From contig JAGRPP010000027.1 in NCBI GenBank assembly GCA_019449415.1, positions 33,273 through 97,272 of the forward strand: a DNA stretch of 64,000 nucleotides, given 5' to 3'. The notes beneath the pieces were generated by a model. That model saw nothing but the letters and a program-made list of their open reading frames with translations. It had not been told where the DNA came from and made no database searches. The position numbers and the translations under genes are program-made. Shown piece after piece: positions 35,597 through 44,306 of this stretch. Every line of letters begins with the position of its first letter. The first letter of the stretch is position 1. Source of the DNA: Geothrix sp. (GTDB taxonomy: Bacteria; Acidobacteriota; Holophagae; Holophagales; Holophagaceae).

Positions 35597-37129
35597 ATGA
35601 ACCGGAGTGGCCTTGCCCTGAAATTCTTCCTGCCCGTCGCCCTCTCCCTGGCCGCGCTCCTGGGGCTGGCGATCTGGGGAGTGAGCGCCTACCAGACCGG
35701 CCGGGCTGAAAAGGCCTTTGAAGAGCACCTGACCTCCCTGGCCGTGGCCTCCCGGTCCATGTTCCATGCCGATGCGGAGGAATACTGCCGGAGCCGGGGC
35801 ATGACCTTCCACCGGATCCTGGAGGGCCGCCGCTCTGAAGATCCCTCCTCGGCGGCCTTCGAGCGCGAGTCCATGGATGCTTTCGCGGCCAATCCCTCCC
35901 TGGAGCAGCGCGTGGGGCACCTCCAGGATGCGAATGGGGTCCCCCGCCTCTATGTCCTGAGCCCGGGCCGCTTGAAGGATTCCTGCATCCACTGCCACGG
36001 CGCCTTCGGCATCGACACCTTCAAGGATCGGAAGGCAGGCGAGCTGGTGGCCTCCTTCGGCGTCTCCATGTCCACGGCGGAGCTGTACCGAAGCGAGCGG
36101 AACACCCGCATCCTCTCAGCGTCGGCGGGATTCGCCCTCCTCGTCCTCATCAGCCTCATCATCGTCCGCCAGGTGCGGGTCTCCATCCTCCGGCCCCTCG
36201 ATGACCTGTCCGGGGCCATCGGACAGGTGGCCGCGGGCGACATGACCGTGAAGGCCGCCGTGGGAAGCCGGGACGAGATCGGCCAGCTGGCGGGGACCTT
36301 CAACGGCATGGTGACCGATCTGAACCAGGCCCTCGGAAACATGGGGGCGGCTTCTGAGCGGGTGGCTTCGGGCAGCACGGAGCTGGCGGCCAGCGCCGAA
36401 CAGATGAGCGCCACCGTCCAGGAGACCGCCCGGGTCGGCGAAGATCTGCGCCAGGCGGGCCGGGAGGTCCAGGAGGCGCTTCGCAGGCTGGACGCGAATG
36501 TGGAGGCCATGGCCGAGCACACCCGGCGTACCGGGGCGAAGGCCGAAGAAGCCGTGGACGACACGGACCGCGGAGCCAAGACCGGCCGCGGCACCGCCGA
36601 GGGCATGGAGGCCATCCAGCAGGCCACTTCGCGCATCGTCGAGGCGGTCCAGGCCATCCAGGGCATCGCCCGGCAGACCAACCTGCTTTCGCTCAACGCC
36701 GCCATCGAGGCCGCCAAGGCGGGCACCATGGGCAAGGGCTTCGCCGTGGTCGCCGAGGAAGTCCGCATCCTGGCGGAGCGCAGCGGACAGTCGGCGAAGG
36801 AGATCGAGGAGATCATCCAGGCCATGCAGTCGGCGGTGTCCGATGGCGTGGGCAGCGTCGAGGTGACCCTCCAGCACCTGGAGGCCATCCGCGATCGCAT
36901 CTCCCAGGTGTCCGGCAGCATCCACGAGATCGGCAGCCTCAGCAGCGGCCAGGCGCGGACCAGCCAGGATGTGGGGCGGATGATGAACCAGACCGCCGCC
37001 CGGTTGGATCAGAACGCCGCCGCCACCCAGCAGCTGGCCGCCACCGTGCAGCAGATCTCCAACACCGCCGATGACTTGTCGAAGGTGGCCGAGGGCCTGC
37101 GGGAGACCGTGCAGCGCTTCAAGCTGTGA
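35597..37129 (+). CDS. Methyl-accepting chemotaxis protein with a c-type-heme sensor domain
   Basis: A 510-residue chemoreceptor. TM1 is about residues 8-30, the periplasmic domain about 31-173, TM2 about 175-196, followed by a HAMP domain and the signalling domain with the hairpin tip IARQTNLLSLNAAIEAAKAG. The periplasmic part resembles the DUF3365/Tll0287-like fold and carries CIHCH (Cys130, Cys133, His134), the covalent heme c motif. It probably senses redox state, oxygen, NO or an electron acceptor. The C terminus ends QRFKL without a CheR-binding pentapeptide. The ATG at 35597 is preferred because it gives an N-terminal TM helix. Its stop overlaps the next gene's start. Confidence 0.9.
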   Translation: MNRSGLALKFFLPVALSLAALLGLAIWGVSAYQTGRAEKAFEEHLTSLAVASRSMFHADAEEYCRSRGMTFHRILEGRRSEDPSSAAFERESMDAFAANPSLEQRVGHLQDANGVPRLYVLSPGRLKDSCIHCHGAFGIDTFKDRKAGELVASFGVSMSTAELYRSERNTRILSASAGFALLVLISLIIVRQVRVSILRPLDDLSGAIGQVAAGDMTVKAAVGSRDEIGQLAGTFNGMVTDLNQALGNMGAASERVASGSTELAASAEQMSATVQETARVGEDLRQAGREVQEALRRLDANVEAMAEHTRRTGAKAEEAVDDTDRGAKTGRGTAEGMEAIQQATSRIVEAVQAIQGIARQTNLLSLNAAIEAAKAGTMGKGFAVVAEEVRILAERSGQSAKEIEEIIQAMQSAVSDGVGSVEVTLQHLEAIRDRISQVSGSIHEIGSLSSGQARTSQDVGRMMNQTAARLDQNAAATQQLAATVQQISNTADDLSKVAEGLRETVQRFKL

Positions 37130-38076
37130 TGATGGAGCCCCCGGCCGGCCCGGAGGCTTCGGGAGGCGGGATGGCGCAGAGGAACCAGGGAGTCGTCCAC
37201 TGGGAACTGATCGGCCCCGGGAGCGCCGGCCACACCCTGCTGGCCCACCTCTCGGCCCGATACCCCATCGCCTCCCCGGCGGACTGGCTGGCGCGGATCC
37301 AGGGCGGCCAGGTCTGCATCGACGATGACGCGCGCCCTTCGCCGGATACCCTGTTGCGCCTGGGCCAGCGGGTCGCCTGGGCCCGTCCGCCCTGGATCGA
37401 ACCCGAGGTGCCCCTGGCCACGGCCATCCTCTTCGAAGATGAGGGTCTGCTCGCCATGGCTAAGCCTAGCGGCCTGCCCACCCTGCCCGGCGGCGGCCAG
37501 TTCCAGGAGCACACCCTCCTGGCCCTGGTGCGGCGACGGGCCCCCGAGGCCAGCCCCATGCACCGCCTGGGGCGGGGCACCTCGGGCCTCGTGCTGTTCG
37601 CGCGGACAACGGCCGCGCGAAAGCCCCTCCAGGCCGCGTTCCAGGATCACCGCACCCGCAAGGTCTACCGGGCCCTCTGCCAGGGCCACCCCACCCTCGA
37701 CGCCTTCGAGGTGGCTGCCCCCATCGGGGAGGTTCCCTACGGTCCCCTCGGCACCCTGCACGCTGCCCATCCGGGGGGGCGGGCCTCCCTCAGCCGGGTG
37801 ACGGTCCTGGAGCGGCGGCCGGAGTCATCCCTCGTGGAGGTGGAGATCGCCACGGGCCGCCCGCACCAGATCCGCATCCACATGGCCTGGGCGGGCCATC
37901 CGTTGGTGGGGGACCCCCTCTATGGGCCGGGCGGCCTTCCGTTGGCGGGGACCCAGGCTCTGCCCGGGGACCCGGGCTACCTGCTTCACGCCCATCGGCT
38001 GGAGCTGGAGCACCCCCGCACCGGGGCGTGGCTCACCCTCGAATGCCAGCCGCCGCCAGCGCTTCGATCAACCTAG
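37129..38076 (+). CDS. RluA-family pseudouridine synthase-like protein, catalytic Asp replaced
   Basis: A 315-residue protein with an S4-like N-terminal region (HLSARYPIASPADWLARIQG) and an RluA catalytic fold (LFEDEGLLAMAKPSGLPTLP, KVYRALCQGHPTL, ATGRPHQIRIHMAWAGHPLV with GDPLYG). The usual HRLDxxTSG motif reads HRLGRGTSG, so the Asp nucleophile is Gly148. It may be inactive on RNA, act as an RNA-binding protein, or use another acid. ATG 37129 overlaps the chemoreceptor stop (TGATG); a GTG at 37126 and an ATG at 37132 are also in frame. It overlaps the convergent ABC-F gene by four bases. Confidence 0.8.
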   Translation: MMEPPAGPEASGGGMAQRNQGVVHWELIGPGSAGHTLLAHLSARYPIASPADWLARIQGGQVCIDDDARPSPDTLLRLGQRVAWARPPWIEPEVPLATAILFEDEGLLAMAKPSGLPTLPGGGQFQEHTLLALVRRRAPEASPMHRLGRGTSGLVLFARTTAARKPLQAAFQDHRTRKVYRALCQGHPTLDAFEVAAPIGEVPYGPLGTLHAAHPGGRASLSRVTVLERRPESSLVEVEIATGRPHQIRIHMAWAGHPLVGDPLYGPGGLPLAGTQALPGDPGYLLHAHRLELEHPRTGAWLTLECQPPPALRST

Positions 38077-39704
38077 TTGTGCACGCCCGGGGCCTCGCGG
38101 CCCATGCGCTCGACATATTCCGCGTAGGAGCCGCCGAACACCACGGGGCCCTCGTGCTCCTCCCCGCCCAGTTCCAGCACCCGGTTCGCCAGGCCGCGCA
38201 GGAAGGTGCGGTCGTGGGAGACGAAGAGCATGGTGCCCTCGAAGTCCTTCAGGGCCTCGATGAGCATCTCCTTGGTGGCCAGGTCCAGGTGGTTGGTGGG
38301 CTCGTCGAGCACCAGGAAATTCGGGGGATTGAAGAGCATCCGGGCCATGACCAGCCGGGATTTCTCGCCGCCTGAGAGGGCGCGCACCCGCTTGTCCACA
38401 TCGTCGCCGGAGAACTGGAAGGCGCCCAACAGGTTGCGCAGCACGCCCAACCCCTCCATGGGGAAATCCTTCTGCATCTGCTCGATGACCGTGAGCTCAG
38501 GGTCGAGGAGGTCCAGGGCCTGCTGGGAGAAGTACCCGAGGCTCAGGCTGGCGCCCAGCTTCACATTCCCGGCGTCCGGCTGGATGGCGCCGGCCACCAT
38601 CTTCAGCAGGGTGGACTTGCCGGCGCCGTTCTTGCCCATGACGCACCAGCGTTCGCCGCGGCGGATGTGGAAGGCGAACTGGTCGTAGATGCGGCGCGAT
38701 CCGTAGGCCTTGCAGACGCCGTCGAGCATGGCCACATCGTCACCGGAGCGGCCGGGGCTGCGGAAGTCCCACTTCACCACGCGCCGCTGCTTCGGCGGCT
38801 CGATGCGCTCGATCTTGTCCAGCGCCTTCACGCGGCTCTGCACCTGGGCGGCCTTGGCGGCATGGGCGGAGAACCGCTCGATAAAGCGCCGTTCCTTGGC
38901 CAGCTTGGCCTGCTGGCGGGCGTAGGCGGCCTCCTGGTTGGCGTCGCGCTGTTCCCGCTCCTTCACATAGAAATCGTAGTTGCCGGAGTAGGTGACGATG
39001 TCGCCGCCGTCGATTTCCAGCACCTTGGTGACCACGCGGTTCATGAAGTCGCGGTCGTGGCTCGTCATCAGCAGGGTGGCGGGCACGGCCTTGAGGAAGT
39101 TCTCCAGCCAGAGGATGGACTCGATGTCCAGATGGTTGGTGGGCTCGTCCATGAGCAGCACATCGAAGTTGCCCAGCAGCACCTTCGCCATGGAGACGCG
39201 CATCTTCCAGCCGCCGGACAGGGCGCCCACATCGCCGTCGATCTGCGCGTCCTCGAAGCCGAGGCCGTGCAGGCAGGCCCGGGCCCGGGCCTCCAGCTCG
39301 TAGCCCCCCAGGTGCTGGTACTCCTCCTGGACATGGCCGAAGCGCTCGAGGATGGCCTCCAGCTCATCGCCGCGCTCGGGGTCGGACATGGCGTGCTCGA
39401 GGTCGATCAGCTCGTGGTGCAGATCGCCCAGGCGCCCACTCCCCGCGATGGCCTCGTCCAGCACGGGACGGCCCGCCATCTCGTCCACTTCCTGCCGGAA
39501 GTAGCCGAGGGTGAGCTTCTTCGGCAGGGTGACGGAGCCGTCATCCGGCGATTCCTCACCCATGATCATGCGGAACAGCGTGGACTTCCCCGCCCCGTTG
39601 GGGCCCACCAGCCCCACCTTCTCGCCGGGATTGAGCTGGAAATCCGCCTCGATGAACAGGATCTGCTTGCCGTACTGCTTGCTTACATTGGAAAACGAAA
39701 TCAT
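38073..39704 (-). CDS. ABC-F family ATPase
   Basis: A 543-residue protein with two ATP-binding cassettes and no membrane segments. Walker A motifs are VGLVGPNGAGKSTLFRM and CVMGKNGAGKSTLLKM; signature motifs are LSGGWKMRVSMAKVL and LSGGEKSRLVMARML; Walker B regions are LLMDEPTNHLDIESI and FLVLDEPTNHLDLAT. The linker between cassettes is rich in Arg/Lys. ABC-F proteins act on the ribosome in translation or antibiotic protection. The ATG at 39704 overlaps the stop of the MscS gene (TGATG), so translation is probably coupled. Confidence 0.93.
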   Translation of the reverse strand: MISFSNVSKQYGKQILFIEADFQLNPGEKVGLVGPNGAGKSTLFRMIMGEESPDDGSVTLPKKLTLGYFRQEVDEMAGRPVLDEAIAGSGRLGDLHHELIDLEHAMSDPERGDELEAILERFGHVQEEYQHLGGYELEARARACLHGLGFEDAQIDGDVGALSGGWKMRVSMAKVLLGNFDVLLMDEPTNHLDIESILWLENFLKAVPATLLMTSHDRDFMNRVVTKVLEIDGGDIVTYSGNYDFYVKEREQRDANQEAAYARQQAKLAKERRFIERFSAHAAKAAQVQSRVKALDKIERIEPPKQRRVVKWDFRSPGRSGDDVAMLDGVCKAYGSRRIYDQFAFHIRRGERWCVMGKNGAGKSTLLKMVAGAIQPDAGNVKLGASLSLGYFSQQALDLLDPELTVIEQMQKDFPMEGLGVLRNLLGAFQFSGDDVDKRVRALSGGEKSRLVMARMLFNPPNFLVLDEPTNHLDLATKEMLIEALKDFEGTMLFVSHDRTFLRGLANRVLELGGEEHEGPVVFGGSYAEYVERMGREAPGVHN

Positions 39705-41578
39705 CAAGCCTCGACTTTCACATCAGGTTCGCCGGCTTCCCCGCGGGGGCCGTGCATCAGTTCCACCACGGCCTGGTTCAGGCGCAGGCGGGCCTCATGG
39801 CGCGCCGAGGCCTGTGTCAGGTAGCGGGCGCGGATCTCGATGCCATTGGCCGTCGGCACCACATTGAGATCCGGGACTACCGAGAAACCCCGCACCCGGT
39901 AGCGGGCCGCGACCCGGTTCAGGTCCTTCTCGGCCAGCCGGGCGTTGCCCTCGGTCTGTTCTTCCACCAGCTTCTGCACCCGGTCGATGATGGGGTAGGG
40001 ATCCTGGCCGGTCGGAATCATCACGCGCAGCTCGTCCCACATCCACTGGCCCGAGGTGGTGAAGTTGAAGAAGTGCCCCTCGATGGCAAAGCTGTTCACG
40101 AAGGCCACGCGCCGCCCCGTGGGATGTCCAGCGTCGCTCCAGTTGCCGGTTTCGAGCAGCACCGTGCGGAGGAGGCCGATCTCCACCACCTCGCCGCCCA
40201 CGCCCCGGATCTCCACCCAGTCGCCCACGCGGATGCCATTGCGGCCCATCAGGATGAACCACCCGAAGAAGGCCACGATGAAATCCTTGAGCGCCACGGT
40301 CAGGCCCGCACCGGCCAGGCCGAGGACCGTCGTGGTCTGGGCCGGCATGCCGAAGATCACAAAGCCGATGGCGAGGACGCACAGCACCTGGACCACCAGC
40401 TTCACCACGGTCCGCAGGGTGCCGACGCCCTTCTTGTCGCCGGCGGCGGCCCGGTGGAAGAGGTGGTCGATGAGCAGGCCTGCGAGGTAGGCGGCCAGAG
40501 CCAGCCCCAGGACCCACAGGAGGCGGGCGAGGAGCCCATGCAGGGCCGCATTGCGGTTGCCGTCCACCAGGCCCATCCAGCTGCCATAGACTTCCGCCAG
40601 CTCCTGCTGATCCTGGATGCGGCGGCCCATGTCCGAAAGCCTGCGCTGGACATCGCCGTACTTCCGGAGGTACGAGACCGCCTCCTGGGCCTGTTCCCGG
40701 CCGGGACCGCCGCCTGCCGCGGCGGATCCCTGGACCAGGTTGTTCGCCCAGTACTTCGCGGCTTCCCGATCGTCCTTCTCCTGTTTCGCCCGGGCCTCGA
40801 TGGTTTCCCGGCGCTTGGTGAGCACCTGCACCTTGCCCAGGGCCTCCAGCCGGGCCCGGTCCAGGCGGCCGTACTTGGTGCGCTGGGCCGTCCACTCGCC
40901 CAGCCGGGCCAGCAGGCTCCCCTGCTGGAAGGCCGAGGCCGGCCGGGGCGCGGCCATGATCTGGGAGGATTCCTTGTCCGCCGCCTCGTGAGCCTCCTTC
41001 AGGCGCCGAATCCGGGCCTGGGGATCGCCGCCGACCCTTGCCAGATCGTCCGAGGCGGCCTCCAGCTCGTCCTTGTCCAGATCCGCCTGGGCCTTGGCGA
41101 CATCCAGCTGATCCTCCAGGGCCCCCTTCTGGGATTCCCGGGCCGAGGCCAGCTCCTTCGTCAGGCGTGCGATGAGCTGCTGATCCGCCTCGACGGTGGC
41201 CTGGGCCTTGGCCTTGAGCTCAGCCAGCTCCTTGACCTCCGGCGTCTTCGGCGCCTGGGCGCTGGACGCCCTCCGCAGGGCGTCGGTGAAGGCCAGGTCC
41301 ACCTCGTGGTTGGCCAGCCGTTCGGCCTGCCGGGCCAGCTGCTGTTCTTCGAGGGTGACGGCCAGGGGCACCAGACTGCGGGCCGTCAGCAGCGGCGTCT
41401 GGTCCACCAGCCGTTCCCGAACCGGCGCCGCGCGGCGGAGCCCCTGCTTCTTGAGGGGGGTTCCCCCATCCTGGGCCTGGGCCGTGGGAATCGGATCCCG
41501 GGTCCACACCCACCCCGCCGTGGTCGCGGCGGTCAGAAGCAGCAGGGCAGCGGCGGGAATCCAGGCGCGGACATTCAT
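39704..41578 (-). CDS. MscS-type mechanosensitive channel with long coiled-coil N-terminal domain
   Basis: A 624-residue membrane protein. A signal-like segment (IPAAALLLLTAATTAGW) precedes about 300 residues of Ala/Glu/Lys-rich coiled coil. Several TM helices follow (LLARLLWVLGLALAAYLAGL, VVQVLCVLAIGFVIFGM) and then the pore helix region LGLAGAGLTVALKDFIVAFF with the beta domain WVEIRGVGGEVVEIGLLRTV. It would open under membrane tension to release osmolytes. The coiled coil is much longer than in E. coli MscS and resembles the periplasmic parts of MscK-like channels. The ATG at 41578 is preferred over an upstream TTG. Confidence 0.85.
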   Translation of the reverse strand: MNVRAWIPAAALLLLTAATTAGWVWTRDPIPTAQAQDGGTPLKKQGLRRAAPVRERLVDQTPLLTARSLVPLAVTLEEQQLARQAERLANHEVDLAFTDALRRASSAQAPKTPEVKELAELKAKAQATVEADQQLIARLTKELASARESQKGALEDQLDVAKAQADLDKDELEAASDDLARVGGDPQARIRRLKEAHEAADKESSQIMAAPRPASAFQQGSLLARLGEWTAQRTKYGRLDRARLEALGKVQVLTKRRETIEARAKQEKDDREAAKYWANNLVQGSAAAGGGPGREQAQEAVSYLRKYGDVQRRLSDMGRRIQDQQELAEVYGSWMGLVDGNRNAALHGLLARLLWVLGLALAAYLAGLLIDHLFHRAAAGDKKGVGTLRTVVKLVVQVLCVLAIGFVIFGMPAQTTTVLGLAGAGLTVALKDFIVAFFGWFILMGRNGIRVGDWVEIRGVGGEVVEIGLLRTVLLETGNWSDAGHPTGRRVAFVNSFAIEGHFFNFTTSGQWMWDELRVMIPTGQDPYPIIDRVQKLVEEQTEGNARLAEKDLNRVAARYRVRGFSVVPDLNVVPTANGIEIRARYLTQASARHEARLRLNQAVVELMHGPRGEAGEPDVKVEA

Positions 41579-41611
41579 TCTTCCAGACAATCACGAATGG
41601 CGGCGGAACGC

Positions 41612-41642
41612 AAAAGCCCCGGAGACAGGCTCCGGGGCTTTT
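41612..41642 (-). terminator. Rho-independent terminator of the cysteine-rich protein gene
   Basis: AAAAGCCCCGGAG at 41612-41624 pairs with CTCCGGGGCTTTT at 41630-41642, giving a 13-bp stem that ends in a U-run on either strand. It lies 28 bp after the stop of the small cysteine-rich gene and upstream of mscS on the minus strand, so it should insulate the two units. Confidence 0.85.
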
Positions 41643-41670
41643 CGTGGGCCTCCCTGATGAGGCGGGGAGG

Positions 41671-41859
41671 TCAGCTCTTCTTGGGAGCTTCCTTCTTCTT
41701 GCCGCAGTCCGGGCAATCCTTGCAGGACGCGACCTTGTTCTTCTCGCAGCAGGCCATGCCACAAGCCGGCTTCTTCTTGGCTTCGGGCTTCTTCTCTTCG
41801 GCGGCGAAGGCCACCAGCGCGAAGGAACTCACCAAGGCAAGCGCCAGGATCTTCTTCAT
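41671..41859 (-). CDS. Small exported cysteine-rich protein
   Basis: A 62-residue protein: a clear signal peptide (KKILALALVSSFALVAFAA) followed by about 40 residues rich in Lys, Glu and Cys. Six cysteines occur as ACGMACC and SCKDCPDC, flanked by lysine runs. The spacing suggests metal binding or disulfides rather than a heme site (no CxxCH). The start at 41859 gives the complete signal peptide; GGAGG lies upstream. It has its own terminator, so it is probably a separate transcript. Function unknown. Confidence 0.75.
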   Translation of the reverse strand: MKKILALALVSSFALVAFAAEEKKPEAKKKPACGMACCEKNKVASCKDCPDCGKKKEAPKKS

Positions 41860-41961
41860 GAAACCCTCCATCCAGGTGGGGCACGGGGCCCACTGGAAGC
41901 ACCTTAGCCGCATCCAGTGGCTTTCCCAACCCCCAAATCCAACCTGGGGATCCTTGGGAAA

Positions 41962-42858
41962 TTAACGGCCGAACAGATTCTTGATCACCATGGCGGCCAT
42001 GGCGGGATTGGCCCCCAGGCGGCGCTTCATGTAGGCCACGGCGTACTTCCAGTCCTCGGCGAAGGGGACATAGAGCCGCATGACCTGGCCGCGCTTCACG
42101 ATCTCCTGCTGGAGCTCCATGCGGGGCACGCCCAGCAGCATCTGGAATTCGTAGGCATCCTTCGCCACGCCGCGCTGGTCCAGATAGGCCATGCACCGGC
42201 GGACCGTGGGCTCGTCGTGGGTGGCGATCTCGGGATAGTGCCCGTGCTCGAGCAGGAGCTTCACGCACTCGAAGAGCTTCTCCTTCATGTCCCGCTTGTC
42301 CTGGAGGGCGACCTCCGCAGGCTCCTTGTAGATGCCGATGCAGATGCGGACCTTGCAGGGCTTCTCGTGGAGGGCCTTGATGTCTTCCGGGGTGCGGAAG
42401 AGGCGGCTCTGCAGCACGATCCCGAAGTTGTCGAACTCGTTCCGGATGGCCTTGAACATCCGCAGGGTGACATCGGTGAAGTGGCGGTCCTCCATGTCCA
42501 GGGTGATGTGGATCTTGTGCTCCGCGGCGGCGGCCACGATGCGACGGAGGTTCTCCTGGCAGTAGGCCTCGCTCTCGTTGATGCCCAGCTGCGTGGGCTT
42601 GAGGCTGATGGTGGCGAAAGGGCGGTCCTTCACGGCCTCGATCATCCGGAAGTAGACCTGGACCGTGGCCTCGACATCCTCGCGCTTGAACACCTCTTCG
42701 CCCAGGAGGTCCAGGGTGCTAGAGAGGCCCAGCTTGCTGTGGATCTCATCGGCTTTCGCCACGCCACTCGAGATGCCCTTGCCCGCACAGTAGGGGGCGG
42801 CGAAGGTGCGGACCAGCATGTCCGGCATGAGGTCAAGGATCGTGCGTTTCAAATCCAC
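41962..42858 (-). CDS. Proline dehydrogenase (monofunctional)
   Basis: A 298-residue FAD enzyme of the PRODH TIM-barrel family. STLDLLGEEVFKREDVEAT, ATISLKPTQLGINESEAYCQ, ITLDMEDRHFTDVTLRMFKA, KVRICIGIYKEPAEVALQDK, IATHDEPTVRRCMAYLDQ and the C-terminal VPFAEDWKYAVAYMKRRL match; the last carries the paired arginines that bind the substrate carboxylate. It oxidises proline to pyrroline-5-carboxylate and passes electrons to quinone. GTG start with GGAGGA six bases upstream. No P5C dehydrogenase is adjacent; the nearest aldehyde-dehydrogenase homologue, at 46.6 kb, lacks its catalytic Cys. Confidence 0.9.
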   Translation of the reverse strand: MDLKRTILDLMPDMLVRTFAAPYCAGKGISSGVAKADEIHSKLGLSSTLDLLGEEVFKREDVEATVQVYFRMIEAVKDRPFATISLKPTQLGINESEAYCQENLRRIVAAAAEHKIHITLDMEDRHFTDVTLRMFKAIRNEFDNFGIVLQSRLFRTPEDIKALHEKPCKVRICIGIYKEPAEVALQDKRDMKEKLFECVKLLLEHGHYPEIATHDEPTVRRCMAYLDQRGVAKDAYEFQMLLGVPRMELQQEIVKRGQVMRLYVPFAEDWKYAVAYMKRRLGANPAMAAMVIKNLFGR

Positions 42859-43062
42859 GGTATTCCTCCCGTCGTTACTGCGTTTCCCGCCTCTTCCATC
42901 AAGATCGGGCGGACCTTCAAATATAGCTCCACGGCCCCTTCCATTGACGATGGACAGGGTGGAATGTGACCGACAGGGGTCTGCAAAGGCGCGCCGGTCT
43001 GTGGTCTGCGTGGTCCCAGGCCCCTCGCCCAGCAGCGGATCAGGCCCCGGATGGACGGGAGG

Positions 43063-43563
43063 TCACAGCCGCTCTTTCAGGTAGCCCCGGATGGCCTCCT
43101 CGGTTTCCGGCACGGCCAGCCCGGCCCGGCGCGAGGCCACCAGGACCTCTTCCATGGGTAGGTGCTGATCGAGAACGAGCCAGGGGCAGATCGCCGCCGC
43201 GGCGCGGTTGCCGTTGTTGCAAGTGATCACGATCCGCGCATCCTTCGGGAAACCCTTGAGCAGGGTCCGGAGGAAATCGAGATCCCCGGCGGGGGGGACC
43301 CGGCTGGTCGCGTACCGCATGTAGTGCACCTTCATTTCCTGAAGGGTCGTGACCACAAAGGCCGACTGCGGGGTTATTTCCCCATCTTTTCTCAGATCAA
43401 CGACATGGGTGATGCGCTGCTGCTTCAGGGCGGAATAGATCGCCGGCGTGGCGCCCCCCTTCAGGATGTAGATCCCCGGCCGCATCTCCACGGCTTCAGG
43501 GATGGGGCTGGTCGAAGCCGCAAGCACCAGGCCCGACAGGATGGGGAGCAGGCCGCGCAGCAC
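43063..43563 (-). CDS. Exported dual-specificity-phosphatase-like protein (DUF442-like)
   Basis: A 166-residue protein with an N-terminal signal (LPILSGLVLAASTSPIP). MRPGIYILKGGATPAIYSAL, THVVDLRKDGEITPQ and the loop IVITCNNGNRAAAAI match the DUF442/beta-lactamase-hydrolase-like phosphatase group, whose active loop is CxxGNR. Cys and Arg of the loop are present. The substrate is unknown; related proteins handle persulfide or phosphate in the periplasm. GTG start preceded by GGAGG. Confidence 0.65.
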   Translation of the reverse strand: MLRGLLPILSGLVLAASTSPIPEAVEMRPGIYILKGGATPAIYSALKQQRITHVVDLRKDGEITPQSAFVVTTLQEMKVHYMRYATSRVPPAGDLDFLRTLLKGFPKDARIVITCNNGNRAAAAICPWLVLDQHLPMEEVLVASRRAGLAVPETEEAIRGYLKERL

Positions 43564-43692
43564 AATCGCCTCCAGGTTTCCGCCTTCTCAAGGGTACTGG
43601 CCCCTGGGGTCTGGGCCACGATTGCTTGTATGAACAGCGTCACATTTAACGGAAGGCGCCCGGCCAGGGACGATCCCTGAGGCCAGACGCAA

Positions 43693-43717
43693 AAAAGCCC
43701 GGCATCGCCGGGCTTTT
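43693..43717 (-). terminator. Rho-independent terminator
   Basis: AAAAGCCCGGC and GCCGGGCTTTT form an 11-bp stem with a three-base loop, and on the minus strand the stem is followed by six U. It ends the transcript of the gene at 43734-44306, 17 bp past its stop. Confidence 0.9.
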
Positions 43718-43733
43718 CCTGGAAATTCTCCAG

Positions 43734-44306
43734 TTACTTCACGGAACGGACCTGAATGGTGGCCATCCCATCCCTGGCGAGGACCAGACTCGACTTCTGG
43801 GTGATCGTGCTCCGATCAGGAAGATGCACCTCGATGGTGCCGATCAGCCGGTCGTTCACCAGGACCTGGCCTTCCGTCCCCTCCCCCACGCTGAACACGG
43901 CGCCCTGCTTCAAAGCGATGGGGGTGGTGGCCACCGTCGGGATGCCCATGGTCGCCAGCCGCTTGATGACGACGGTGGAGGCGTAGATCCCGTCGTGATA
44001 GAGCAGGTCCTGGGGCATCACCACGAGGTAGTCCACCTTCTGATTTCCGAGCACGGAGGCGACGCCGACGGGGTTGAGGTCGCTCCGGGCATCCACCACC
44101 GTGATGAAGCTGTCCACGCCCGCAGCCTTGGCGAGGTCCCACACGGCATCCAGGTTCTTCTGGTAGTTGCAGATCACCCCGATGTGCCGCTTTTCAGGCC
44201 AGGTGGTTCGGGTCGTGCTCATCAGGGTCTGGAAATCCTCCGCGAACAGGCTTCCACCGAGGAGCCCGGCCGCGATCAGACCAGCGGTTTTCACGATGCG
44301 ATTCAT
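43734..44306 (-). CDS. Exported protein resembling half of an ABC substrate-binding (TrpX-like) protein
   Basis: A 190-residue protein with a signal peptide (AGLIAAGLLGGSLFAED). KRHIGVICNYQKNLDAVWDL, ASVLGNQKVDYLVVMPQDLL, VVIKRLATMGIPTVATTPIA and LKQGAVFSVGEG resemble the second half of the ABC_sub_bind/TrpX family, where a domain beginning IGVxYN is followed by a binding loop. The usual first lobe is missing, so it is either a half-size binding protein or a sensor. It ends in a beta-rich tail (TGTIEVHLPDRSTITQ-like, with no membrane segment). CAGGAGGCAAC precedes the ATG, and the upstream leader is structured. Confidence 0.5.
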   Translation of the reverse strand: MNRIVKTAGLIAAGLLGGSLFAEDFQTLMSTTRTTWPEKRHIGVICNYQKNLDAVWDLAKAAGVDSFITVVDARSDLNPVGVASVLGNQKVDYLVVMPQDLLYHDGIYASTVVIKRLATMGIPTVATTPIALKQGAVFSVGEGTEGQVLVNDRLIGTIEVHLPDRSTITQKSSLVLARDGMATIQVRSVK

